A stretch of DNA of 64,000 nt from Streptomyces cylindrosporus. Its GTDB lineage: Bacteria; Actinomycetota; Actinomycetes; Streptomycetales; Streptomycetaceae. The notes under the pieces are model-generated. The model searched no databases. It was not told where the DNA came from and saw only the letters and a list, made by a program, of their open reading frames with translations. Position numbers and translations under genes: made by a program. Of this stretch, positions 1 to 8,534 are shown in pieces. Where the stretch lies: the NCBI RefSeq assembly GCF_022698165.1, contig NZ_JALDAY010000017.1, forward strand, positions 62,001-126,000, in the 5' to 3' direction. The stretch's first letter is position 1. Each line of letters opens with the position of its first letter.

Positions 1-498
<498 letters not shown>

Positions 499-702
499 TC
501 AGTCGCGCAGTCCGTCGACGACCAGGGCGAGGATGCGGACGGCCCGCTCCTCGCCGTGGCGGTCCGGGGCGATTCGCGACATCCGCTCGCTGAGCCGCAG
601 CAGTACGTCCTCGGGGTCCAGGCCCGGCTTGGGGGAGCCGTCGGCGGCGCCGAATTTGAGCCGCCCGTAGCGGGCGACCTCGTCGAACCAGCGCCGGAGC
701 AC
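499..702 (-). pseudogene. Remnant of a TetR-family regulator (C-terminal ligand-domain fragment)
   Basis: About 67 codons ending at 499 read like the end of a TetR-type repressor: a segment WFDEVARYGRLK, then PGLDPEDVLL and a terminal RAVRILALVVDGLRD, a common ending in actinobacterial TetR proteins. Upstream on this strand the frame stays open to about 1026, but the translation is Arg/Ser-rich and has no recognisable helix-turn-helix. The DNA-binding half therefore seems deleted or scrambled. The fragment ends exactly where the preceding uvrA-like gene ends and lies between the two uvrA paralogues; it may be a decayed local repressor. I saw no intact start. Confidence 0.45.
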
Positions 703-1013
703 TTGAAGCGGCTCCCCTTCGGGACGGCGGACCTGGGCCCGGATCCCGCGCGACGGCCTGGGCGAGCACGGGCGCCGGGTGTCCACCCGGCAGGTCCCGG
801 ACTTCACCGTCCGGCTCGCGGCCCGCTTCCGGGACCCGTCCCTCCGCGAGATCGCCCCCGCGCTCGGCCGCCGCAACCGGCACAGGACCGAGAAGGCGCG
901 CACGGCGCCCGCTGAGAGCCGTCGGGGCATCGCCCGACGAGCGCCGCGCACCCGGCTCGCATAGACTCGCGTGGTTTGTCCCGCCGCAGTCGACGACGTG
1001 TACGGAGTTCCCC
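703..1013. other. Gap between the uvrA paralogues without a convincing gene
   Basis: Long overlapping open frames exist on both strands, but they are Arg/Pro/Ala-rich and match no family I know. The 3' end must hold the promoter of the downstream uvrA-like gene. A GGAG at 1004-1007 lies six bases before its ATG. I identify no clear -35/-10 pair. Confidence 0.4.
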
Positions 1014-3362
1014 ATGCCGAGCCCACACGACCCGTACGTCCGGGTCCGCGGCGCCCGTGAGCACAACCTCAAGGGCGTGGACGTCGACATCCCGCGGGAC
1101 GTGCTGACCGTGTTCACGGGCGTGTCGGGGTCGGGGAAGTCGTCGCTCGCGTTCGGCACGATCTACGCCGAGGCCCAGCGCCGCTACTTCGAGTCGGTCG
1201 CCCCGTACGCCCGCCGTCTCATCCACCAGGTCGGCGCCCCGAAGGTCGGCGAGATGACCGGTCTGCCCCCCGCGGTCTCCCTCCAGCAGCGCCGCTCGGC
1301 CCCGACGTCCCGCTCGTCCGTCGGCACGGTCACGAACCTCTCCAACTCCCTGCGCATGCTCTTCTCCCGCGCCGGCGACCATCCGCCCGGCGCCGAGCGT
1401 CTCGACTCCGACGCCTTCTCCCCCAACACGGCCGCCGGAGCCTGCCCCGAGTGCCACGGCCTGGGCCAAGTGCACGGTACGACCGAGGAGTTGCTGGTCC
1501 CCGACCCGTCGCTGTCGATCCGCGAGGGCGCGATCGCCGCGTGGCCGGGCGCCTGGCAGGGCAAGAACCTGCGGGACATCCTCGACACGCTGGGCCACGA
1601 CGTGGACCGGCCGTGGCGCGAACTCCCGGCCCGCGACCGCGAATGGATCCTGTTCACGGACGAGCAGCCGGTCGTCACCGTCCATCCGGTGCGGGACGCG
1701 GACCGCATCCAACGCCCGTACCAGGGCACGTACATGAGCGCCCGCCGCTATGTGATGAAGACGTTCTCCGACACCAAGAGCCAGACCCTGCGGACGAAGG
1801 CGGAGCGCTTCCTGACCAGCACCCCGTGTCCGGTCTGCGGCGGCAGCAGGCTGCGCCCGGAGGCGCTGGCGGTGACCTTCGCCGGCCGTACGATCGCCGA
1901 GCTCGCGGCCCTGCCGCTGGTGGAGCTGGCGGCGTGCCTGGACGGCACCTCGGAGGCGGCCCGCGTCCTGACCGACGACCTCAAGTCCCGTATCGCGCCG
2001 GTCCTCGAACTCGGCCTGGGCTACCTCAGCCTGGACCGCGCGGCCCCCACCCTCTCGGCGGGCGAACTCCAACGCCTGCGCCTGGCAACGCAGTTGCGCT
2101 CCGGCCTGTTCGGCGTGGTGTACGTCCTGGACGAGCCGTCGGCGGGCCTGCACCCGGCGGACACGGAGGCCCTGCTCACCGTACTCGACCGCTTGAAGTC
2201 GGCCGGCAACTCGGTCTTCGTCGTCGAGCACCACCTCGACGTCGTACGCGGCGCCGACTGGCTGGTGGAGGTGGGCCCGCGCGCCGGCGAACACGGCGGC
2301 GAGGTGCTGCACAGCGGCCCGGTGGCGGACCTGGCCACGGTCGCGGACTCGGCGACGGCCCGCTTCCTCTTCGCCGACTCCCCCGCCGCCGTACGCCAAG
2401 TACGCACTCCCGGCGGCAACTTGAAGGTCGGCCCGGTCACGCGGCACAACCTGCGCGGGGTGACGGCCCAGTTCCCGCTGGGCGTGCTGACGGCGGTCAC
2501 CGGCGTCTCGGGATCGGGCAAGTCGACGCTGATCGGCGAGATCACGGAAGACCTCCCGGGCGTCGGCCGCCTGGTCTGCGTCGACCAGAAGCCGATCGGC
2601 CGGACCCCGCGCTCCAACCTGGCCACCTACACCGGCCTCTTCGACGTCGTACGCAAGGTGTTCGCGGCCACCGCCGAGGCACGCGACCGCGGTTACGGGG
2701 TGGGCCGCTTCTCCTTCAACGTGGCGGGCGGCCGCTGCGAGACCTGTCAGGGCGAGGGCTTCGTCAGCGTGGAGCTCCTCTTCCTGCCCAGCACCTACGC
2801 GCCCTGCCCGGACTGCGGCGGGGCCCGCTACAACCCCGAGACGCTCGAAGTGACCTACCGGAAGCGGAACATCGCCCAGGTGCTCGACCTGACGGTGGAG
2901 TCGGCCGCGGCCTTCTTCGCGGACGCCGACACCCCCGCCGTCACCCGCAGCCTGAAGGCCCTCCTCGACGTCGGACTCGGCTACCTCCGGCTTGGCCAGC
3001 CCGCGACGGAGCTCTCCGGTGGAGAGGCCCAACGCATCAAACTCGCCACGGAGTTGCAGCGTGGCCGCCGGGGCCACACCCTCTACCTCCTCGACGAACC
3101 GACGACCGGACTGCACCCCGCCGACGTCGAGGTCCTGATGTGCCGGCTCCACGGCCTGGTCGACGCCGGCCACACGGTCGTCGTCGTCGAGCACGACATG
3201 ACGGTGGTGGCCGGCGCGGACTGGGTCATCGACCTGGGGCCGGGCGGCGGCGACGCGGGCGGCCGGATCGTGGCCACGGGGACGCCGGTGGAGGTTGCCG
3301 GGGCGGGCGAAAGCGCAACGGCGCGGTATCTGGCGGGGGTTGTGGGGCGAGGACGGCCGTAG
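1014..3362 (+). CDS. UvrA-like ATPase of the short class lacking the UvrB-binding domain
   Basis: This 782-residue protein has two ABC-type nucleotide-binding domains: Walker A GVSGSGKSS near residue 36 and GVSGSGKST near 497, signatures LSAGELQR near 348 and LSGGEAQR near 667, and Walker B motifs VLDEPSAGLHP and LLDEPTTGLHP. Zinc-module cysteines are seen as CPVC near 272 and as CETC plus CPDC near 575-605. Canonical UvrA is about 950 residues. Here the stretch after SSVGTVTNL (residues 102-110) goes almost directly to CPEC at 144-147, so the UvrB-binding domain and half of the first zinc module are missing. Such class II UvrA2 proteins are linked in the literature to tolerance of DNA-binding drugs rather than classical excision repair. 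It follows another uvrA-like gene on the same strand. The ATG is chosen on the GGAG six bases upstream. Confidence 0.93.
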   Translation: MPSPHDPYVRVRGAREHNLKGVDVDIPRDVLTVFTGVSGSGKSSLAFGTIYAEAQRRYFESVAPYARRLIHQVGAPKVGEMTGLPPAVSLQQRRSAPTSRSSVGTVTNLSNSLRMLFSRAGDHPPGAERLDSDAFSPNTAAGACPECHGLGQVHGTTEELLVPDPSLSIREGAIAAWPGAWQGKNLRDILDTLGHDVDRPWRELPARDREWILFTDEQPVVTVHPVRDADRIQRPYQGTYMSARRYVMKTFSDTKSQTLRTKAERFLTSTPCPVCGGSRLRPEALAVTFAGRTIAELAALPLVELAACLDGTSEAARVLTDDLKSRIAPVLELGLGYLSLDRAAPTLSAGELQRLRLATQLRSGLFGVVYVLDEPSAGLHPADTEALLTVLDRLKSAGNSVFVVEHHLDVVRGADWLVEVGPRAGEHGGEVLHSGPVADLATVADSATARFLFADSPAAVRQVRTPGGNLKVGPVTRHNLRGVTAQFPLGVLTAVTGVSGSGKSTLIGEITEDLPGVGRLVCVDQKPIGRTPRSNLATYTGLFDVVRKVFAATAEARDRGYGVGRFSFNVAGGRCETCQGEGFVSVELLFLPSTYAPCPDCGGARYNPETLEVTYRKRNIAQVLDLTVESAAAFFADADTPAVTRSLKALLDVGLGYLRLGQPATELSGGEAQRIKLATELQRGRRGHTLYLLDEPTTGLHPADVEVLMCRLHGLVDAGHTVVVVEHDMTVVAGADWVIDLGPGGGDAGGRIVATGTPVEVAGAGESATARYLAGVVGRGRP

Positions 3363-3371
3363 GACGGGACG

Positions 3372-4139
3372 TCAGTCCACGGGCACCAGGGTCAGATACG
3401 CCAGCCCCAGCACGCCTCGATAACCCCGCAGCCACATGCTCCGGTGCCGGTCGACGCGTTCACGCGTCTCCTTCGCCGACGGGTGATCGGCGTGGGTGGC
3501 GAGCCACTCCTCCACGTCGGACTGGTACGCGGACTCGAACTCCTCCCATTCGTCGTCGTTCGCCGTCTCGATCCAGGCGGGACGGAAGCCCGCGGCGACG
3601 GCGAGGTCCACGAGACCGGCGAGGTCGTGGTGCTCGGAGGCCGAGGCGCCCGGCCACATGGCCGCCAACTCGGCCCGAGTGGGCGGGCGTTGCCAGAAGC
3701 CCTCGCCCAGGAGGACGCGGCCGTTCGGGGTGACCAGGCGGCGCAGGGCGTGCAGGGCGGCCGCGGTGTGGGCGGGAGCCTCCGCGTCACTGAGGGCCTG
3801 GGTGGCGCCGAGGCACAGGACGAGGTCGGCGGGACCGTGAGCGGTGCCGACGGCCGACTCCCGTACGAAGCGGACGCGCCCGGAGACTCCGCGGGCCTCG
3901 GCGTTCGCCCGGCCGCGCGCCAGGTCGTCCTCGCTCAGGTCGAGCCCGACGCCCGTCGCGTCCGGCGCCGCTTCGAGGACGCGGAGCATCAACTCGCCCC
4001 AGCCGCAGCCGATGTCGAGCACGGTGGCCGGGGGCGCGGCGGCGGTGAGGCGGCGGACCAGCGCGGCGGCGCGGGCCTCGGACAAGGGGCCGTGGAAGGT
4101 GAGCCGGGTCAGGCGCGGCGGGGCATCGGTGGCGTCCAT
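3372..4139 (-). CDS. Class I SAM-dependent methyltransferase
   Basis: The 255-residue cytosolic protein has the class I motif I VLDIGCGWGE at about residues 40-49, an acidic ribose-binding loop VGLDLSE about 20 residues later and motif LVLCLGATQALSD. This is a Rossmann-fold methyltransferase of the Methyltransf_25/11 group. The substrate is unknown; the variable C-terminal half (EEWLATHADHP, WLRGYRGVLG) resembles small-molecule methyltransferases of Streptomyces. I chose the ATG at 4139 over an upstream in-frame start 14 codons earlier because domain similarity begins there. It converges on the uvrA-like gene with a 9-base gap and has no obvious operon partner. Confidence 0.8.
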   Translation of the reverse strand: MDATDAPPRLTRLTFHGPLSEARAAALVRRLTAAAPPATVLDIGCGWGELMLRVLEAAPDATGVGLDLSEDDLARGRANAEARGVSGRVRFVRESAVGTAHGPADLVLCLGATQALSDAEAPAHTAAALHALRRLVTPNGRVLLGEGFWQRPPTRAELAAMWPGASASEHHDLAGLVDLAVAAGFRPAWIETANDDEWEEFESAYQSDVEEWLATHADHPSAKETRERVDRHRSMWLRGYRGVLGLAYLTLVPVD

Positions 4140-4306
4140 GACCCCGAACAGTAGGGACGCCCGCGGCACGTTCGCCAACAATTAACTCCGCTTCCACTCG
4201 TGTGGAACGAGCCCCTGTCGGACCCACGACAAGCTTGGGTAACCAGCGGTAACTTCTGTCTTGTTCCTCCACCACAACCGCTTACTAGCCCAGGAGCAAC
4301 ACCCCC

Positions 4307-5647
4307 ATGCGCAGACTCCTCGCCTGCCTGGCGGCGGCAGCCGCCGCCCTCGGCGGGCTCACCGCGGCCGCCCCCTCCGCGGCGGCCGCCGACTCGGGCA
4401 CCTTCAGCGTCCTCAGCTACAACGTGGCCGGCCTCCCCGAAGGCCTCTCCAGCGCGCCGACGCCCCGCCAGTCGAGCACCACGACGATCGGGCAGCGCAT
4501 CGCGCCGTACGACATCGTCCAGGTGCAGGAGGACTTCAACTACCACGCGTACCTGTACGCGGCGGACACCGCGCACGCTTACCGCACCGCGACCAGCGGC
4601 GGCGCCGGCATCGGCAGCGGCCTCAACACGCTCTCGAAGATCCCGTACGACGAGGACGACTTCGAGCGGGTCGGCTGGAACTCCTGCCAGGTCGACTCGG
4701 GCGACTGCCTGACCCCCAAGGGCTTCACCTTCATGCGGGAGCGTCTCGCCGAGGGCGTGTACGTCGACTTCTACAACCTGCACACCAACGCCGGTACCAA
4801 CGACGGCGACGAGGCCTCCCGCGCGGACAACCTCAACCAGCTGACGGACTTCATCAAGACCCACTCGGCCGGCAACGCCGTCGTGGTGATGGGTGACACC
4901 AACACCCGCTACACCCGCGCGGCCGACACCATCGCCGAGTTCGGCGCGGCCAACGGGCTCACCGACGCCTGGGTGCAGCTGATACGCGGCGGCACCCCGC
5001 CCGCGAAGGGCAGCGACGCGCTGGTCTGCGACCAGTCCGGGGCCACCGTCCCGAACACCTGCGAGGTCGTCGACAAGGTCCTGTACCGCAGCAGCAAGCT
5101 GGTCTCGCTCAACGCGACCTCGTACAACAACGAACACGCCAAGTTCCTCACCGACGACGGGCTCATGCTCTCCGACCACGACCCGATCACGGTCGGCTTC
5201 TCCTGGTCGCGCAACTCGGCGTTCCAGCTCAGCGACCAGTTCGGCGGGCCGCACGGCGACTACTACAACGACATCGACAGCGTGCCGGCCGCCGCCCGCG
5301 CCACCACCATCGCGCTGCGGTCGGGGTCGCGGGTCGACCAGATGAGCGTCACCCTGGCCAACGGCACGACCCTCGCCCACGGCGGCACGGGCGGCACCGC
5401 CTCCTCCCTCACCCTGGGCAGCGGCGAGTACGTCACCACCGCCTACCTGTGCCAGGGCGTGAAGGACGACCACACCCGCATCTTCTACGCGAAGTTCACG
5501 ACCAACCTCGGCCGCACCCTGGCCGGCGGCACCACCACCTCCGACTGCGTGACCCGCACCGCGCCCTCCGGCTGGCAGATCGCCGGATTCCACGGGCGCT
5601 CGGGCGACGAGGTCGACAAGGTCGGCTTCATCTACACCCAGCGCTGA
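4307..5647 (+). CDS. Secreted endonuclease/exonuclease/phosphatase-family phosphodiesterase with C-terminal jacalin-like lectin domain
   Basis: The 446-residue protein starts with a Sec signal peptide (MRRLL then an Ala-rich core ending near AAAAD, residue 28). Residues about 32-300 form an EEP fold: LSYNVAGLP, the metal-ligand glutamate in VQEDFN, the DTNTRYT segment and the catalytic SDHDPI. This family includes DNase I-like nucleases and bacterial sphingomyelinases, so the substrate could be nucleic acid or a phospholipid. From about residue 303 (SDQFGGPHGDYYNDI) to the end (GRSGDEVDKVGFIY) the sequence follows the jacalin-like beta-prism lectin fold, which would target the enzyme to glycans. 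The gene is monocistronic, with about 165 bases of upstream non-coding DNA. The exact activity is not predictable. Confidence 0.85.
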   Translation: MRRLLACLAAAAAALGGLTAAAPSAAAADSGTFSVLSYNVAGLPEGLSSAPTPRQSSTTTIGQRIAPYDIVQVQEDFNYHAYLYAADTAHAYRTATSGGAGIGSGLNTLSKIPYDEDDFERVGWNSCQVDSGDCLTPKGFTFMRERLAEGVYVDFYNLHTNAGTNDGDEASRADNLNQLTDFIKTHSAGNAVVVMGDTNTRYTRAADTIAEFGAANGLTDAWVQLIRGGTPPAKGSDALVCDQSGATVPNTCEVVDKVLYRSSKLVSLNATSYNNEHAKFLTDDGLMLSDHDPITVGFSWSRNSAFQLSDQFGGPHGDYYNDIDSVPAAARATTIALRSGSRVDQMSVTLANGTTLAHGGTGGTASSLTLGSGEYVTTAYLCQGVKDDHTRIFYAKFTTNLGRTLAGGTTTSDCVTRTAPSGWQIAGFHGRSGDEVDKVGFIYTQR

Positions 5648-5665
5648 GCCACCGGCCTGGGCACC

Positions 5666-6838
5666 TCACCTGGCGGACAGCAGCCCCGTGACGAGGTCGC
5701 GGGGCAGGCCGTGGGTGTCGTGGAGGTATCCGTAGTCCTCCTCGGTGAGGTGCCCTCGGAAGCGCGGCCGGGAGAGCACCCGCCGACCGCGTTCGAGCAG
5801 GCTGGTGAACCGCCTTTCCTCGTCGAGGAGTTGCTCGCGGACCGGGCCGGTTCCGACGGGCTGCTCGAAGTGGTCGAGGGTGTGCCGGAGGAGTTCCTCC
5901 GGCAGGTCGGTCAGGGTGCGCGTCGGGTCGTCGCGCTTCAGCGTGGTGAGCAGACGGCGGATCAGGCGGCGCAGGACATGGCCGCGTCCCGTGTTGGACG
6001 GCCGTACCCCGTCGCCGAGCACGACGATGCTCGACCGCAGGTGGTCGCAGACCAGGCGGGTGGAGGGCTCGTCGTCGAGGTGCCACAGGGAGGGCACCGT
6101 CCGCGTCCAGGGCTCGAACAGGTCGGTCTCGTAGACCGAGTCGCGGCCCTGGAGGACGGTGACGAGTCGCTCCAGGCCCATGCCCGTGTCGATGCCGGGC
6201 TGCCGGAGGGGGACGAGGGTGCCGTCCTCGTCGCGGTGGTAGCGCATGTGCACGTGGTTCCAGATCTCCACCCAGCGGGGGTCCGTGGTGGGAGTGCCCT
6301 CGGGCGGGGTGTCGCCGGTCCAGACGAAGATCTCCGAGTCGGGTCCGCAGGGGCCGACGGGTCCGTTGGACCACCAGTTGTCGTCGCGGGTGAGCTCCAC
6401 CGGCACTCCCAACTCGTCCCAGGTACGCAGGGATTCGGAGTCGGGGCCCACCTGGTCGTCGCCGCCGAAGACCGTGACGTACAGCTCGCTCTGCGGGATG
6501 CCGAAGCCGTCGCGCAGCAGCTCGTGGCCCCAGCGCAGGCTCTGCGGATGGCCGTAGTCGCCGAGCGACCAGGAGCCGAGCATCTCGAAGACCGTGAGAT
6601 GCGTCGGATCGCCCACCTCTTCGAGGTCGGTGGTGCGCAGACAGCGCTGCAAGTTGACCAGACGCCGGCCCTGGGGATGGGGACGGCCGAGGAGGTACGG
6701 CGTGAGGGGGTGCATGCCGGACGTGGTGAACAGGACCGGGTCAGAGGGCGGCGGCAGGAGGGTGCCGCCGGTGATGAGGTGGTGGCCGCGCTCCCGGTAG
6801 AAGTCGATGAAGGTGCGTACGGTCTCGTCGGTGTTCAT
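5666..6838 (-). CDS. Truncated alanyl-tRNA synthetase paralogue (catalytic and tRNA-recognition part only)
   Basis: The 390-residue protein aligns by eye with the N-terminal half of AlaRS: class II motif 2 region VFEMLGSWSLGDYG, the NWWSNGPVGPCGPDSEIF loop, motif 3 GIDTGMGLERLV and the helical segment GRGHVLRRLIRR. Full AlaRS is about 880 residues and adds an editing domain with zinc-binding His/Cys motifs plus C-Ala; both are absent. It could activate or charge alanine without proofreading, supply Ala-tRNA to a tRNA-dependent enzyme, or act as a resistant back-up enzyme. An Ala-rich leader ORF and a terminator hairpin precede it, suggesting attenuation control. The ribosome-binding site before ATG 6838 is weak. 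Function beyond family is inferred. Confidence 0.85.
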   Translation of the reverse strand: MNTDETVRTFIDFYRERGHHLITGGTLLPPPSDPVLFTTSGMHPLTPYLLGRPHPQGRRLVNLQRCLRTTDLEEVGDPTHLTVFEMLGSWSLGDYGHPQSLRWGHELLRDGFGIPQSELYVTVFGGDDQVGPDSESLRTWDELGVPVELTRDDNWWSNGPVGPCGPDSEIFVWTGDTPPEGTPTTDPRWVEIWNHVHMRYHRDEDGTLVPLRQPGIDTGMGLERLVTVLQGRDSVYETDLFEPWTRTVPSLWHLDDEPSTRLVCDHLRSSIVVLGDGVRPSNTGRGHVLRRLIRRLLTTLKRDDPTRTLTDLPEELLRHTLDHFEQPVGTGPVREQLLDEERRFTSLLERGRRVLSRPRFRGHLTEEDYGYLHDTHGLPRDLVTGLLSAR

Positions 6839-6900
6839 GGCGGTGTCCGTTCGGGTCGTGGGACCGGAAAGGACCGCGCGGCGAAGACGTGGGCGGGCAC

Positions 6901-6935
6901 GAAGAACCCCGGCGGTCCGTCTCCGGCCGCCGGGG
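6901..6935 (-). terminator. Attenuator-like terminator hairpin before the alaS paralogue
   Basis: A perfect 9-base inverted repeat has arms CCCCGGCGG (6907-6915) and CCGCCGGGG (6927-6935) and an 11-base loop. On the minus strand it is followed by TTCTTC. It lies about 65 bases before the alaS-like start codon and just after the stop of the Ala-rich leader ORF, the position expected of an intrinsic terminator used in attenuation. Confidence 0.6.
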
Positions 6936-6948
6936 AATCCGGTTGAGG

Positions 6949-7017
6949 TCAGGCGTCGGCAGCCGGCGAGCTGGTCGCTCGCGCCGCCGTGCCGTGGGTT
7001 CGCCTCATGACCTCCAT
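6949..7017 (-). CDS. Putative Ala-rich leader peptide (22 codons) upstream of alaS paralogue
   Basis: The ORF begins at ATG 7017 and encodes MEVMRRTHGTAARATSSPAA followed by DA. Six of its 22 codons are alanine, clustered in the second half. It ends 14 bases before a terminator hairpin that precedes the truncated alanyl-tRNA synthetase gene. On the minus strand TAGCGT (fits TANNNT) ends seven bases before the ATG and no good ribosome-binding site is present, so the transcript may be leaderless, as in many actinobacterial attenuators. Ribosome stalling at Ala codons when Ala-tRNA is scarce would be the sensor. It could be chance; no homologue was checked. Confidence 0.45.
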   Translation of the reverse strand: MEVMRRTHGTAARATSSPAADA

Positions 7018-7069
7018 GGACTCGACGCTAACAGGCCCGCCGCCGGCCGTCCCGTGATTTTCCGGCGGC

Positions 7070-7447
7070 TCAGCAGCCGGTGGTCCAGATGTGGGAGTCG
7101 CCGCGGTCGTTGGCGTTCGCGTCGTAGCCGACCTCCTGGCCGGGTGCCAGGCAGATGGTGACGCCGCCGTTCTGCCAGGCGCTGGCGTAGACCTTGACGT
7201 GGTCCTTGATCCCCGGACCCGAGATCCCGTGGTTGGCCCACGAGCTGTCCTCGTCCGCGATGTTGCTCTCCCACCAGCCGTCGTCCCCCGTCCAACTGAC
7301 CGACAGCCCGCCGAAGTTGGCGTCGGTGTAGGCGCAGAAGCTCCCGGAGGCACAGGTCGCGGCGGCCTGGGCGGTGCCCGGTACGGCGGCCAGGGCGGTC
7401 CCGGCGGCGAGGAGGACACCGGCGGTGGCGATGAATGACTTGCGCAT
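7070..7447 (-). CDS. Secreted peptidase inhibitor, I36 (beta/gamma-crystallin-like) family
   Basis: The 125-residue precursor has a signal peptide (MRKSF, hydrophobic core, cleavage near AQAAA at 26-30) and a short mature domain with four cysteines (about C32, C38, C99, C125). The pattern CASGSFCAYTDANFGG followed by KVYASAWQNGG matches the I36 family, whose founder is the Streptomyces metalloproteinase inhibitor SMPI with a beta/gamma-crystallin fold. It probably blocks extracellular proteases. The ribosome-binding site AAAGGAAAG precedes ATG 7447. The gene follows a lipoprotein gene on the same strand by 58 bases, so they may be co-transcribed. On the minus strand, a CGGCT/AGCCG hairpin followed by AAAATC lies at its end. 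Confidence 0.8.
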   Translation of the reverse strand: MRKSFIATAGVLLAAGTALAAVPGTAQAAATCASGSFCAYTDANFGGLSVSWTGDDGWWESNIADEDSSWANHGISGPGIKDHVKVYASAWQNGGVTICLAPGQEVGYDANANDRGDSHIWTTGC

Positions 7448-7505
7448 GATGGCTTTCCTTTCGATGGGCATGGTTGTGCCGTGCGGTTGTGCGGGTGATG
7501 TGGAC

Positions 7506-8408
7506 TCAGAGGCCGTGCTGTACGGCGTAGCGCAGGCCGTGCTCGCGCAGCCGACGGTGGTCGTCGAGCTGGTCGGCGTACTGTGCGCGCAACTCGGCCG
7601 TGTACCACCGCTCCAGCCGGACGCCGGTGCCCGCGAGGCCGGTGCGGCGCACGCAGCGGGCCTCGGCGACGGCGTAGCGCCGTTGCAGGGCGGCGGCGCG
7701 GCGGGCGTCGAGGTCATGTGCGCCGCGCTGCCAGGCGCTGCGCAGTTCGGCGGGGTCCGTGGCCTTGTGCACGGGCGCGATGCAGCGCGACCAGTCGGCG
7801 AGGGCGGCGCGGTAGGCCGGGTCGCGGGTGACGCGCTGGTGTGCGGCGGCGGCGAGGTTGTTGACCGTGACGTCGGTGCGGAACCAGGCGGCCTGGTCGC
7901 CGTAGAGGACGCGCTGCGCCTGCGCCAGGCAGCCGTCGCTGTTGGCCTTGACGAGGAGGCCGGTGGCCGTACGAGTGGACAGTTCGCGGCGTCCGGTGCC
8001 GAACAGGGCGTCGGACAGCCGCTGTTGCTCGGCCGCCGCCTTCCTGTCGAGCTTCGGCGTCGCCGGCCCGCCCTGTCCCGTACTGCCCGCCGTGATGCCG
8101 AAGCCGTGTTCGGCCGCCCAGGCGGGGTCGTCGATGCCGTACGGGAACTGGCGTTGCCCGCCTGCCGGTTGAGGTGCGGCGGACGTGGTGACCGGCGCGG
8201 GTGCCTCGACCTCACGGTCCGTCAGGCAGCGCCGTACGAGCTCGTTCTGGGCGCTCTTCAGCAGGTCGTCCCGGGCCTGGGCGGTGCGCGGCACGGAACG
8301 TACCGCGTCCCCCGACCCGTCACCGCCCGCGCAGCCGCCCACGAGGCCCGCCACGCACATCGACAGCGCCACCGTGGACACGATCCTGGAAGCCCGCACC
8401 GGGGCCAC
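7506..8408 (-). CDS. Uncharacterised lipoprotein
   Basis: The 300-residue protein has a lipoprotein signal: basic start, hydrophobic core and lipobox LVGGC with the modified cysteine at residue 26. The mature part is mostly helical and rich in Ala, Arg and Gln, with repeated cysteines (near VRRCLTD, NSDGCLAQ, WSRCIAP, AEARCVRR) that could form disulfides. I recognise no domain. The start is a GTG with a weak ribosome-binding site, so an alternative start is possible. It lies directly upstream of the I36-type inhibitor gene in the same direction. Confidence 0.7.
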   Translation of the reverse strand: MAPVRASRIVSTVALSMCVAGLVGGCAGGDGSGDAVRSVPRTAQARDDLLKSAQNELVRRCLTDREVEAPAPVTTSAAPQPAGGQRQFPYGIDDPAWAAEHGFGITAGSTGQGGPATPKLDRKAAAEQQRLSDALFGTGRRELSTRTATGLLVKANSDGCLAQAQRVLYGDQAAWFRTDVTVNNLAAAAHQRVTRDPAYRAALADWSRCIAPVHKATDPAELRSAWQRGAHDLDARRAAALQRRYAVAEARCVRRTGLAGTGVRLERWYTAELRAQYADQLDDHRRLREHGLRYAVQHGL

Positions 8409-8534
8409 CCCCTGCCTTCAGCCGTCTTCCGACTCCCCCGTCGGCTCGGTCTCCATTAGAGGGGGAGGGACAGGCGGTTGTGATCCTCTGAAGTCATAGG
8501 GCGGATCTTGCGCGGGCTTCACCTGACACGGGCT

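Noticed and set aside
804..3194. 796-codon minus-strand frame opposite the uvrA-like gene
   Set aside because: Antisense to a gene with full ABC motifs; translation is low-complexity and has no family match.
6839..7069. T-box riboswitch before the alaS paralogue
   Set aside because: No T-box consensus stretch or specifier loop seen; the short Ala-rich ORF plus hairpin is a better explanation.
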